Below, piece by piece: positions 21,739-31,366 of a DNA stretch of 64,000 nucleotides. The position numbers were made by a program, and so were the translations under genes. The stretch spans positions 17,549,775 through 17,613,774 of the forward strand of contig JALGPY010000009.1 of assembly GCA_023055425.1 (NCBI GenBank). Reading direction: 5' to 3'. The notes under the pieces are model-generated. The model searched no databases and was not told the DNA's origin. It was given only the letters and a program-made list of their open reading frames with translations. The stretch is from Linanthus parryae. Its lineage: Eukaryota > Streptophyta > Magnoliopsida > Ericales > Polemoniaceae. The number at the start of each line of letters is the position of its first letter. The stretch's first letter is position 1.

Positions 21739-22672
21739 ATTTGGACAAATGTGAGATCCACATCAAGTATCTAATACCCATGATGTAGAGACAGTTAAAT
21801 TTACATCTACAACAAAAATACCTGGTGGTGGTGGAATCACTATTCCAAGCCTCTTGTCCTCCAAATATTTTGGGCAGTTCCTCCTCCACTGTCCAGGATG
21901 AATGCAGTAGTGACACTCACCTTTAGTCATACCTTTGGCAATGCCACCAACAGGTTTAATGGCAGGTCCTTGGACTTGGCAACTGGCTTGCCTTTGCCCT
22001 TGGAGGATGAGGCAAACCTTTTGCCCATTCCTTTCTGCACCATCATAATGGCCTTGCCCTTACCCTTGTTGATGCTCTGTTCAGCTGTCCTCAACATATT
22101 GAGTAAATATGGCAGTGGTTTCACGATCTCGTTCATGTTATAGTTCATGATGAACTGTCCATAACTCTCGGGCAACGATTGCAACACGAGATCGGTTCCA
22201 ACTCTTGGCCGACCGGGAACCCTATCCAGGCGAGATTCTCCAAGTACCCGATCATACGGAGTACATGGGGTCCCACCGGGTTCCCTTCTGCCAGATGACA
22301 CTTGGACAGTGCCTTAGAGACCTCATACCTCTCAACCCTTGCCTGCTCTTGTAAGAGCTGCTTCAGATGCTCGATCATATCGACATCATTCATATTTTCG
22401 TGTTGCTTCTGAAGCTCAGAAGTCATGGCGCATAGCATAAGGCAGGCCGCATCATTAGCGTCATCAACACGCTTTTGATATACCTTTAGGGTTGCAGGTG
22501 TTTGGCTCTCTGGACCTTCTGGAACATGCTCCTCTATTGCGTACAATTTCTTCTCTTCCTTGAGAACAATTCTCAAGTTTTTGTACAAATCAAGAAAGTT
22601 GGTTCCAGAAAGCTTGTCCTTCTCAAGGACAGATCGTAGGGAATGTTGTGAACTCGATGAGTTGTTTGCCAT
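21739..22672 (-). pseudogene. Copia-3 gag and protease region
   Basis: Translation most likely starts at 22672 (MANNSSSSQHSLRSVLEKD), because an upstream ATG at 22735 opens into leader-like sequence. The frame continues KLSGTNFLDLYKNLRIVLKE, a UBN2/DUF4219-type gag. Near 22230-22290 it shifts to the frame 21927-22301 (LVLQSLPESYGQFIMNYNMN, LLNMLRTAEQSI), then a lysine/glycine-rich stretch. A knuckle CHYCIHPGQWRRNCP (about 21914-21870) follows, with glutamine or tryptophan where His is expected. The protease site WVLDT-stop-CGSHIC (about 21780-21750) has TGA in place of the usual glycine codon. Confidence 0.82.
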
Positions 22673-24340
22673 TTGGAATTCTACAAAAGGAAAATACGCA
22701 AGTTTTAATATTTGTGAATTTTTGACTATATTCAATAATGGCTAGTTTATCAAATATAGCTCCCACTATTTTTTTACGGATTAATAACCCTCAAGATATT
22801 AATGCGAGAAATATCTTTATATTTTCTAGTGGGCCAAGATCCAAGTTTCATCTCCTTATGAGCTTGCTTTGGCAACTCACCCACAATTTGACTACTTTAG
22901 GTAGGAACAACTCCAATTTCATCCTATGCAACTCTTGGTTCAATTGGGAAAATAACTCCTTATTTATCCATCCGTATGGATAATCTCAATTGATTGCCTC
23001 TAGGTTCTAATCACATTAATAGCCTAGATGTGTCCAACCTCTTATTTAAACATTTGCACATTACTAGCTTGTGCCATCGCATTCCATCATTATGAACCAA
23101 GTCGCCATGCTTTGGCACGCACGAACTTGATAAATCATGATGATAATGAGTGTTTAAATAACGAGAAGGAAAGAACACAATATTTGAATTTTGAGGGATT
23201 TTAAAATTCAATTTTAATTGTTTTGTTGATCAATATCAACTAATCTATCTATTTGAGTTTGGGTACAACTCCAAATAATAGATCCGGGTTGTCTAATTAT
23301 CTTACTATCCTAATTGCATGCATCATCCATACATCAACCACAAAATAATAAGACAATAAAGTAAACAACCACACACCATAAATAAAACGTGATGTGGATA
23401 TGGCCTTTTCTAGAGTAATATAATTCCAAGCCAATGGAATTATCTATGAAACCTAAAAGCAAACACATCTCCTTGCATCTTGATCTTTTGGTCCATCCTT
23501 CATAGTCATGTGGAATGCTCCATGCTCCATGCTCCATCTTTTGTGGCTCCTTTTGGCTTTGGGCTTCTTTTCTTCAATCGTGGCTAACAATCTACTTTAT
23601 CTAGCACTAGCCAATTTCTATACTAAATAAAATAAATCTCACAAGTTGAGGAAAAAAATGGCTCGCAGGCCATACAACCCTTATTAATTATTACAATTAA
23701 TTGATCAGCTCGCGGGCCGTAAACCAAACCACAAAATTAAACATCCACAACAAACCACATCCTAAGGCCATATCCAATCACCATGCGAATTGCACATAAA
23801 CAGTTAAAATCCAATTTTAACGCTCTTGGTCAATTTTAATTGATTTTATGATATTCTAGGGTTAAAACGGTCCATTGGGCCCTACAATTTAAATTCTCGG
23901 GCCCAACTAGTGAACCGCATGGCCCTAGGGCCGGCCGAAACCTAGCCCACGCGGCTAGGCCGCGGGCTAGGGCTGCCCCGGCCCCTAGGGCGACCTAGCT
24001 TGGGCGGCAAGCAAGAGGGCGGTCCCTTTGGGGGGGCCGAACCTCTTAGGGAGTTGTTTTGGAAACAACTCCCTTGCTTGGTGCCCAAGTTTGGTTGTTT
24101 CCGTGTTTGGGAAGAACTCCTTCTTCCTCAAGGATGCCCAAACCCTAGATCTAAGGTCCTAAAATTTCTCAAACTCACTAATTCGTGCATCCAATGCAAA
24201 AAACTAGATCTTGTTATGATTGATTATTGAAAAATTGCATCCCATGCTTGATTTGTCTTGTTTTACGCGATAAACAACATTTTAAGGTGTAAAACTATCA
24301 AAACGTAACATATAAACCACGTTTATGCTCTACGACCTGT
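22673..24340 (-). other. Copia-3 long untranslated leader
   Basis: About 1.67 kb separates the primer-binding site from the gag start. No domain is recognisable in it. The PBS-proximal part is very GC-rich (about 23870-24060, with many GGCC and CCTAGGG blocks) and includes a perfect hairpin at 24049-24073. The same leader is kept in Copia-6 (from 34287) and Copia-5 (40802-41149). Long leaders are known in large copia elements and may hold packaging or translation signals. Confidence 0.75.
24049..24073 (-). other. Leader hairpin, Copia-3 copy
   Basis: An 11-bp perfect stem, GGGAGTTGTTT paired with AAACAACTCCC, closes a 3-nt loop (TGG on the plus strand, CCA in element sense). Copies lie at 34469-34493 (Copia-6) and 40858-40880 (Copia-5), with the same stem and different loops. 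The sequence around it is less well conserved than the stem. Confidence 0.7.
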
Positions 24341-24352
24341 GGCTCTGATACC
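24341..24352 (-). promoter_or_regulatory. Copia-3 primer-binding site
   Basis: GGCTCTGATACC on the plus strand is GGTATCAGAGCC in element sense, complementary to the 3' end of initiator tRNA-Met. This is the usual minus-strand primer of plant copia elements. It abuts the LTR end (TGCAAGG on the plus strand at 24353). Confidence 0.9.
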
Positions 24353-25775
24353 TGCAAGGTTTTAATTCATGGATGCGCAACGGAAACAATAATTAACCAT
24401 GCAAAACCCTCCAAGGATCACAAGTCAAGAGACATAACGATGGTTAAGGAAGAAATCAATAACACACCTTAGGGTTCTCCTTTGATGACTTCAAACGCGA
24501 ATTTTGTCACGTTCTCTATAGTTGATCCACACCTAGAGTTTATTTATAGATCTCCCACTCCTTGGTGCTAGCCCGGAAAGAGGAAGAGGAAGAAGAATCA
24601 TGCAAAACGAGACCAACAAGGGAGGTCTCGGCCTCCTTGTGGCCGATGGGGACGGGCGGCGGCGAGCTAGGGGGCGGCGGCTCCTTAGCTTGCTTGCTCT
24701 CTCTCCTTTTGTTCTCTCCCACTCAAGTTATAATCTTAATGAATCATAAGTGTGGGTAGGAAGGAAGGAAGGTCCTTTATATAGTCCAACAAATCCTTGC
24801 CAACTACCTAAAGGACTTATTCAAGTCCTACTAGAATTCAATTTAGTCCCTTTCTTGCAAATTAGTCCCTACTAAGTTTGAAAGGTTTTGCAAAGTGATC
24901 CTTCTAATTAATTAATACAATTAATTAATTCTCAAATCTAGTTCAACTATATATAGAGTGTGACCCCATAGGTTCTATCTAGTTGGTAGCAACTATTTGC
25001 TAATATGGAGCGGTTTCTAGCAAAACATCCATTCTAGCCAACTAATAGAATAGTCATCGTGACAACCTTTGTACAAGTAATTGTCTCATCCCTTTGTCTC
25101 TATATCCGGATTGAACACGAGACATACAAGTCAAACTCGTATATCCAATCCACAGTTTCTCGATCCATGGGAATAGCCTTATTCGTGCAAATAAAATCAA
25201 TATCCCATATTGATTTATTTGAGTCTGGCCATACATTCAATAAGCACTATACCTCGAGTGGCCTAAGTTATTTTCTCCCGTTATGTGGGAGGGAAAAATT
25301 CTATCTACATCGACCACGAGCTCTAAGCTTGCTTCTTATTGTATCCGGTACACGCCTTTATTACTACCCAGTTACGGTGTAACATTTAACGCTACCAAAA
25401 TCACAATAATCCACAACTAGAATATCTAGTGACTTCAAGTCTAAGGATGAAAATACCATTGTACCGCGAGAAGTGCTTGTGACTCAACAGAACGTGTATG
25501 TAGCCTTCTCGGAGATGAGTCAATCCAGTGCGTCATTACCCTAATGCATACCTATGTGTTGGATCATGATATCTCCATATCAATCCAACCCCATACTAGT
25601 CTATAGATGATTGTCCTATTAATCATTATACTGGACTAGGGATATTTAAGATAAACAACACAATTGTAAATCTAAGGACTTCATTATATTAAATATCCAA
25701 TAAATAATAAATGAATTTCTAGCCACAAATAAATTCATACTAAACTAGATTGCCTCTAGGGCATCTATTCCAACA
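24353..25775 (-). repeat. Copia-3 5' LTR (right copy, 1,423 bp)
   Basis: It runs from TGCAAGGTTTTAATTC to CATCTATTCCAACA on the plus strand and is the full-length partner of the left LTR. In element sense it would carry the promoter. Its purine-rich tract, paired TTAATTAAT blocks and CTGGCCA-containing segment are shared with the LTRs at 8705, 17319, 39239 and 41164. Confidence 0.9.
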
Positions 25776-25780
25776 GCTGG

Positions 25781-26141
25781 TTCCGTTAAAAGTTACCACA
25801 AGCTTATCCCATATCTCCTTCGTAGTCTTGCAACTTGAGATCCTGTTAAATTCATCTGCACTTAAAGGACAATATAAGAGATTCATAGCTTTATAATTTT
25901 TTGAAAATTGCTCTAACTCAGATGTAGAAAGAGAGTCTTCAGATTTAGGAGTTCTAATCCCATCCTTCTCTTTGTAGAAAGTATGAGGACCATTTTGAAT
26001 GATAGTCCAGAGTTACATATCTTGATCAATGATGAACATTTTCATCAAAGCTTTCCAGTGGAAAAAATTGTCTCCAAAGAAGAGAGGAGGTCTGTTAACA
26101 GCTCTTCCTTGTGAGAAACCACCATCACCTAGAGTACTCAT
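25781..26141 (-). pseudogene. Copia-2 gag, N-terminal part
   Basis: From the ATG at 26141 the frame reads MSTLGDGGFSQGRAVNRPPL, FFGDNFFHWKALMKMFIIDQ and stops at 26013-26015. Family members continue LWTIIQNGPHTFYKEKDGIR and SADEFNRISS, which is readable here in nearby frames up to 25781. The gag continues on the other side of Copia-3 at 17313. The Copia-4 start at 51229 is very similar (MSIAGDGGLSQGRAANKPPL). An in-frame stop so close to the start means no gag is made. Confidence 0.82.
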
Positions 26142-26172
26142 AATCAAAAGATGGTTTAATGTAATTATACAA

Positions 26173-26184
26173 GCTCTGACACCA
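26173..26184 (-). promoter_or_regulatory. Copia-2 primer-binding site
   Basis: GCTCTGACACCA on the plus strand is TGGTGTCAGAGC in element sense, one base from the initiator tRNA-Met match TGGTATCAGAGC. It lies two bases inside the 5' LTR end (TGAAAGGG at 26187). Confidence 0.8.
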
Positions 26185-26186
26185 AT

Positions 26187-27425
26187 TGAAAGGGTGTACA
26201 GTAGGTAGAAATACAGAATCAATACTCTAGAGGGGGGGGGGGTTGAATAGAGTATGCAGAATTTGCCAAACTGTGCAAGAATGGTGGTTTGAAAATATTT
26301 GTAAGGAGATTCAAGGCCTTGAAATAAGTTTCAAGCCCTTGGAATAAAACAGTTAGAGTAAACAGTAGATAAGTCTATTTCAAGGCCTTGAAATGAGATT
26401 CAAACCCTTGAAATGAAACTGTTTTGAATGCTGCAAGAGTTCTAAGTCGGTAATTGAAAAGTAAATGCAAGAGACACAAGATATATAGAGTTCAGTCCAC
26501 TGGGACCTAAGTCTCTACCTCAGGGATCTTCTCCTAGTAGGATTTTCAACACATTTCTTATTAATCAACAGCTAAGCCCGAGATCTCAAGCACAGAGAGA
26601 TACCTTACTCAGTTACAGCTTGTGGTTCTCACTAACCTATCTAGTACCTGCTCTAGGTATCTGATTAACTAAGAATTATATATTGTTCACCTTGAACAAT
26701 CCTTGATGATGAGAACTAGAAGTATTATCAAAATTATATACAAATGATGCTCAGAACAAGAAGAACACGAGAAATGAAACTGCAGTGAGTATGTAGTGTT
26801 CTTCTGATGTTTGGATTGAGATATGAATCTGCTTCCTTGATGTTTTTCAATCCTTGATTGTGTTTGTGTCTCTGTGAATTGTTCTCTGTATTTGTGTGTC
26901 GAATTCCTTCAACAATTCTCTTTTTAAAGGACTCAGTTTGAATGGAGGATCACCAGAATCTTCTCAACAAGCTTCCCTGAAAATTTGCTTCAAATCTTGA
27001 CTCTTCTAACAGATTCTCCCAACGGCTAGTTGATCAATATCTTTTTGGGTACTTATTTGATATTTTTGGAAGGATATAGAGAAGCCTTTAAACACAACAA
27101 ATTGATTTAAGAATCAATCATCAAGTAGTGACCATATCTGCAAAACATAAGTTAGGAAACATGTTCCTACAAAAATAGGAAACATAATTCTCTGCAATAC
27201 TAAATCAAGCAGATGATGTTAGATCATGCAAACTGTGTAAAAACATTTTGTCTTTCATCATCAAATAAAATCTAATCATGCATAGGGTTTAGGAGTTGAA
27301 TTAAGTACAAAAACTCCCTCTAAGTTCATGCATAAAAAGCTCAGCAGTTTCAAGGCTTTGAAAGCTCTTTCAAGGCCTTGATACAGACAAACTATTTCAA
27401 GTCTTGATCATGAATGGAACTTATA
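26187..27425 (-). repeat. Copia-2 5' LTR (right copy)
   Basis: It runs from TGAAAGGGTGTACAGTAGG to GAACTTATA on the plus strand. The outer CA has mutated to TA compared with the left LTR. It carries the U5 hairpin with an 11-G loop (26222-26255) and palindrome pairs at 26310/26330, 26379/26399 and 27349/27369, each exactly 20 bp apart. Confidence 0.88.
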
Positions 27426-27430
27426 GTACC

Positions 27431-28325
27431 CTTGTATCTTGATGATATGTTCATTATTGAAAGTAATCCAACTATCATTAATTCAGTTAAGAAGATGCTT
27501 ACAACAAAGTTCGATATGAATGACATGGGTATTGTTAATGTTATTTAGTGATGGGAATTACACTCACTATCTCAGTCGCACTATGTTGTAAAGATTATTG
27601 AGAAATTCGACCAGAATGATGGCAAGATAGTTAAGAATCTCGAAGATCTTAATCTACATCTCGCCAAGAATCATGATGCAAGTGCAAACAAGTCAAATAT
27701 GCTCAAGTAACTGGCTGCCTAATGTACCTTATGAACTGTACAAGGCTTGATATTGCTAAAGCTGTTTGCACGTCATGTCAGTTCACTAGTAATCCAAGTG
27801 ATAAACACTGAGAAGAAGTAACGCGAGTGCTAAAGTATATAATGAATACTTCGGCTTATGGATTACACTATACTAGGTATGCAACGATATTGAAAGTGTA
27901 TGGTAATTACAATTGAATATCAGACAAGTTTGACTCTAAGTCCACAAGTGGGTATCTTGTACCTTTAGAGGTGAAATCATGTCGTGGAAGTCTTTTAAAC
28001 ATACCCGATTGCAAGATCCAAAATGGAATCAGAATTCATTGCGTTGAATAAAACTGCGTTCACTACGATAGTAAATCGTCAATCAAAAGGGTGTAAATAA
28101 CCATCTACAACGGTAAATATAAACATCTATGTCATAGAAATAACACCATTAACCAATCTATCTCGCACAGAATTACATCGATCGATTATGTGAAAAGTAA
28201 GTAAAACTTAACGGATCCATTGACGAAAAGGTTAAGTAGAGAGCAAGTGTTTAAGTTTGTCAAGGGGAATGTGATTGAAGCCTATCTCACCAAGTTGCAC
28301 GTAACTGAAAACCCAATTTAGATGA
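27431..28325 (+). pseudogene. Copia-1 RT C-terminus and RNase H (broken)
   Basis: The frame resumes as LYLDDMFIIESNPTIINSVK and KMLTTKFDMNDMG, with the YLDD active site at 27435-27446. RNase H scraps follow: CTRLDIAKAV, SDKFDSKSTSGYLVP, and the end ITSIDYVKSK, NLTDPLTKRLSREQVFKFVK and GNVIEAYLTKLH. The D-P-L-T signature marks the polyprotein end. Frequent stops and frameshifts show long decay. Confidence 0.8.
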
Positions 28326-28970
28326 TTGGAGATCCCAAGAACTAGGTTCAAAAGGGACAAATTTTACTACTGTGCAAATATATTCACTTAGGAAACTTTT
28401 ATTTCCAAACCCATTACTAGGGCGACGCTGAGTGACGCTTGCATTCGTAAGGTTGAGCAGTGACTTTTAACGAACTCATATATTGTGAATAAAATCAAGT
28501 GGGGGTATGACAAGATATTCTTTATGAGACTCACCTATGTGAGTGAACTGGTGGTCAATTCTAGGAGAATGACAAACCTAAATTCTCTAAGACCACTACG
28601 AAAGCGGGATTAAGTGATCTTAGGCCAAAACAGAAACACAATGAGAACCTAATATGGAAGGATGATAACTTTGGGGGTATATTGTCTAGGTACACGCCAC
28701 AGAAAGCAGTTCAAGGTGTTTCACCAATGACAAACCAGTATACTTGATAGTGTTCCATAGGGAAGGTTCAAGGTCCTTGTCCACCTTCATGATGTGATTA
28801 TCATTCACTTGGCAGCTCACTCTTTTCTTCCTTGATAATTTTGCTCTTATTCCAATTTTATAATTCATACGGGGAAGTTTTAGAAAATAACAATTTTTGA
28901 TTGACTTTGGACCCGATTTACGATAACCCGTGTTGACGGTTTGGGAAGTCTAAAGTGGTCCTGGAACCCT
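28326..28970 (+). other. Copia-1 3' untranslated region
   Basis: No coding domain is visible between the end of RNase H and the 3' LTR. Two G-rich spots, AAGTGGGGGTATGA (about 28497) and CTTTGGGGGTAT (about 28669), could be old polypurine tracts. If one of them is the true tract, the 3' LTR would start earlier than the region matched by the 5' copy. Confidence 0.5.
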
Positions 28971-29900
28971 TGATATTATGAAATAATCCTACCACTTTTA
29001 TTAGTCCAAAATTGTGTTCTGGTGAATGAAAAATTCAAGTGTGAAAATGGGATATGAGATGTTAGAAACACAAAAGTGTACCACATCTTCATCGAAAACA
29101 TCTTAAGATTGCATAAGTACTTCAGGTTTTGGAACAAAATGGCAAGCCCTTTGGGCATAGCAATATTACTGCAGGGAGATGACGTAGCCAAAGTCCGAAC
29201 CACCACACGCGCGCGCCGCCTCTACCGTCCGCCCGGCTCGGCACGACACGAATCGGGTCGGGGTGTGGTTGGGCTAGCTAGTCAAGCCTATACTTAACTT
29301 TTTGGACCCAAAGCCAACCCTTGAATTATATTTCAAACCATGTACTTTCACCAAACAAATTTGAAATTCAAACTGCTAGACAGTCAAAACAGTCATGAAA
29401 AGGTTACAACCCTTCCGATGGGTATCTCGGCTATTATAAATAGCAAAATTCCCCATTGGTTTTACTCACTTCCATAAATCCAAACAGCCCCAGAATTCGT
29501 GCATCTCTTCCCTTCCATTCCTTCTTCCAGAGAAAGTTCACATACTATTGTGGTTCATAGGGTGCAGTGAGTATACTGACTGCACTGTTGAGGTGATTAT
29601 CATGTAAACTTAAGGACATCGAGACAATGCTCAGCGAGTATATTCCATTTTTATTTCAATTTATTTATTTTGCTTTCTGTCTACATTTCATCTTTTTATC
29701 CAATTTATTTAGGTTAAGTTTTTATTTCTCCAACACATTGAGGGTCTGTAATCATTCCATACAGAAGTCTCTAAACAGGAAATGTTTGAAATTCATGAAA
29801 GCCAACAATCTTTGGCGTCATTGTGTATTTAACCGCTTCTACATACCTGCGAGTTCCATTTACGAGCATAAAAGTTTGATCCGAAATAAAAATTACGTCA
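28971..29900 (+). repeat. Copia-1 3' LTR
   Basis: It is the partner of the 5' copy at 3649 and starts TGATATTATGAAATAATCC. Shared blocks include a GC-rich CACGCGCGCGCCGCC-like stretch (29205-29220; CACGTGCGCGCCGCAC in the 5' copy) and TATTATAAATAG at about 29432. Past about 29540 the copies diverge. The right end is a guess, because no TG...CA end or target duplication could be confirmed. Confidence 0.65.
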
Positions 29901-30139
29901 AACAAATTACACTTTAGATTTTGGTTATCCAACTCTAAGAGAGAATACAATCATCCCCCATCTTATCGCTTCCTACCTCTAACAATTCGTAAATTATATA
30001 GAAATCACATTTTGAGGGTAGGAGACCACATCCTCAAGAAAAACCATACCACAGGAAATGAACTAGAAAACATGAAAAACTTGCACTTCAAAATTGAACC
30101 GATTCTCTTCCCAGACAAACCAGGATCTGAAGTGGAGAC
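29901..30139. other. Short spacer, probably including the 3' UTR of the host gene
   Basis: This AT-rich sequence between the copia LTR and the stop codon of the small gene has no recognisable element. On the minus strand it would be the downstream part of the small gene's transcript. Confidence 0.4.
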
Positions 30140-30514
30140 TTAGAACAGCAAGAAACCAAAGAAGACGAAGTACCCAACAAAGGAAAACACTTGGAACGGG
30201 GACATCCATTTCTGCAACAGCCCATGCGCTTCGTTCTTTTCCTCCTTCTGCTTATGCATATCCTTATTCTTATGCTTATGCTTATGCTTCTTCTTCTTTT
30301 TCTTCTCCTTGTCGGTCTTCTTGCTCACGACATCAATGTCGTTGAGATCAGAGTTTCCAGACACGGTGTTGTCCCCTCTTTTGTCCACTGCAGAGCCTGG
30401 AGGCTTCTCTAGCTCACTAGCTGATGAACACTGGTAACATTGGGATGCAAGGAAGAGGATTATGAGAATGAATGAAACAGAGAACAAATGATTCATCAAT
30501 GGTGTAGTAGCCAT
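30140..30514 (-). CDS. Small secreted or membrane-anchored lysine/histidine-rich protein, function unknown
   Basis: The frame gives 124 residues from the ATG at 30514. A longer in-frame start at 30640 adds a low-complexity stretch and lies upstream of a TATA-like box, so 30514 is preferred. The N-terminus (MATTPLMNHLFSVSFILIIL) is a hydrophobic signal peptide or anchor. A serine/acidic region follows, then a strongly basic tract (DKEKKKKKKHKHKHKNKD) written by a CTTATG/CTT-type repeat. A hydrophobic C-terminus (VFSFVGYFVFFGFLLF) could be a second membrane segment. I do not recognise the family. It is the only candidate ordinary gene in the window, and the frame is free of transposon motifs. 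Confidence 0.55.
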   Translation of the reverse strand: MATTPLMNHLFSVSFILIILFLASQCYQCSSASELEKPPGSAVDKRGDNTVSGNSDLNDIDVVSKKTDKEKKKKKKHKHKHKNKDMHKQKEEKNEAHGLLQKWMSPFQVFSFVGYFVFFGFLLF

Positions 30515-30561
30515 TGTTCTGTAAAGGTAGTTACGACAAGATCTTGTTTTGGAGTAAATGG

Positions 30562-30570
30562 CTATATATT
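30562..30570 (-). promoter_or_regulatory. Possible TATA box of the small host gene
   Basis: Read on the minus strand, AATATATAGCC lies about 50 bp upstream of the preferred ATG. This would place transcription start some 20 bp before the start codon. The short leader is the weak point of this reading. Confidence 0.4.
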
Positions 30571-30639
30571 GAGTTTTTTTTTTTGTGGAGTATTGAAGTT
30601 GGTGAATGAAGAAAGTTAGTGGAAGAGTGGGCGACGACA

Positions 30640-31366
30640 ATGAAACAGTACTTGGTCACATTTAGTGGGATAAATAACCAAACCAAATCAATGGAGGACA
30701 GTGCCCAGAGTAGTATGTGGGCACTTGTGCTTTGGATCCACTTTATATAGATTTTATTAGAAAATAAGTGTGTTTCTTAACCAAATCAACAAGAAAAGGA
30801 AACCGCCATAAGTTGACGTGATGATATTCAGAGAAATCAAATCCTTCGTTTCAAGTATACATACATTTGATTACAGAATAGTCATGACTTTAGGAATATT
30901 GATATATGCGTTACCTATTTTTATCTCCAACGGGTGTATATATATTCGGATGTTTCTCATGGATGAGATATGAAAAATTATATGAATACTTCTCACGATC
31001 TATATCCTATTCATTTTAAAAAAAAAAAAATTATCGACAGAAATATTGGCATTTGTTTGAAAACAGTGTATTTATTCCAAACGTGTTTGTTACTTCCTTT
31101 TTTTAGGTTGATTTCTTCTTAATATTTAAAAGGGAATGCTAAACGTCAATTTTCTTCACTCTCTGACTTAACCGCCTATGATTACAGAGAAATCTTAAAA
31201 TAAATAATTATCAGTAATCAGATCTTGACAAAAATTTGATAGTGACAAATAAAAGGTAAATGCATTACTCAAAAGTAAATTAGTGCTTCAAAACACTTTT
31301 TCCTAATTTTACTGAGTCTCTCATTGAACTTATACCCAAGCGCACCCGATATATCTAGATATCTTC
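30640..31366. other. AT-rich intergenic stretch
   Basis: I see no gene or element here. It lies upstream of the small host gene and ends at the poly(T) of the LINE. Short A and T runs are present (for example around 31018-31030). Confidence 0.5.

Larger units (their letters stand above)
17319..25775 (-). mobile_element. Copia-3: Angela-like Ty1/copia element, minus strand, nested in Copia-2
   Basis: LTRs at 17319-18714 and 24353-25775 enclose a full set of copia genes on the minus strand. The target duplication is GCCGG (17314-17318) and GCTGG (25776-25780). The parallel site in Copia-4 (GACTTGGTTGGTTCC, near 50863) shows that the insertion split the gag codons of Copia-2. This is the best preserved element in the left block: most of pol reads in one frame, broken mainly by single stop codons. 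The left LTR lacks about 27 bp present in the right one (around 25703-25729). The Angela-like label is inferred from pol motifs and LTR size. Confidence 0.92.
10709..27425 (-). mobile_element. Copia-2: SIRE/Maximus-like Ty1/copia element, minus strand
   Basis: Two LTRs (10709-11950 and 26187-27425, about 1.24 kb each) enclose gag, pre-integrase, integrase, RT, RNase H and a truncated extra ORF on the minus strand. The flanks carry GTACG (10704-10708) and GTACC (27426-27430), a target duplication with one change. A primer-binding site complementary to initiator tRNA-Met and a G-rich polypurine tract lie inside the LTRs. The element is split by Copia-3 (17319-25775). It has lost the RT core and most of the extra ORF, so it cannot move on its own. 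The SIRE/Maximus lineage is inferred from the UBN2-type gag, the extra ORF and close kinship with Copia-4. Confidence 0.9.
3649..29900 (+). mobile_element. Copia-1: decayed Ty1/copia element, plus strand, split by three insertions
   Basis: LTR-like copies at 3649 and 28971 share long blocks, for example GAAATAATCCTACCACTTTT, AAAGTGTACCACATCTTC and GGTATCTCGGCTATTATAAAT (C or G variant). Between them lie gag, gag-pre-integrase, integrase, RT and RNase H in copia order. The pieces are 3649-5932, 7718-8704, 10115-10708 and 27431 to about 29900. Each junction is explained by an insertion with a target-site duplication, and the coding frame resumes sensibly after each. Stops are frequent, so this is the oldest copia layer here. 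The end of the 3' LTR is uncertain because the two copies diverge in their last part. Confidence 0.85.

Noticed and set aside
24341..24352. GGTATCAGAGCC as part of a tRNA gene
   Set aside because: It is only the 12-base primer-binding site. No tRNA cloverleaf surrounds it.
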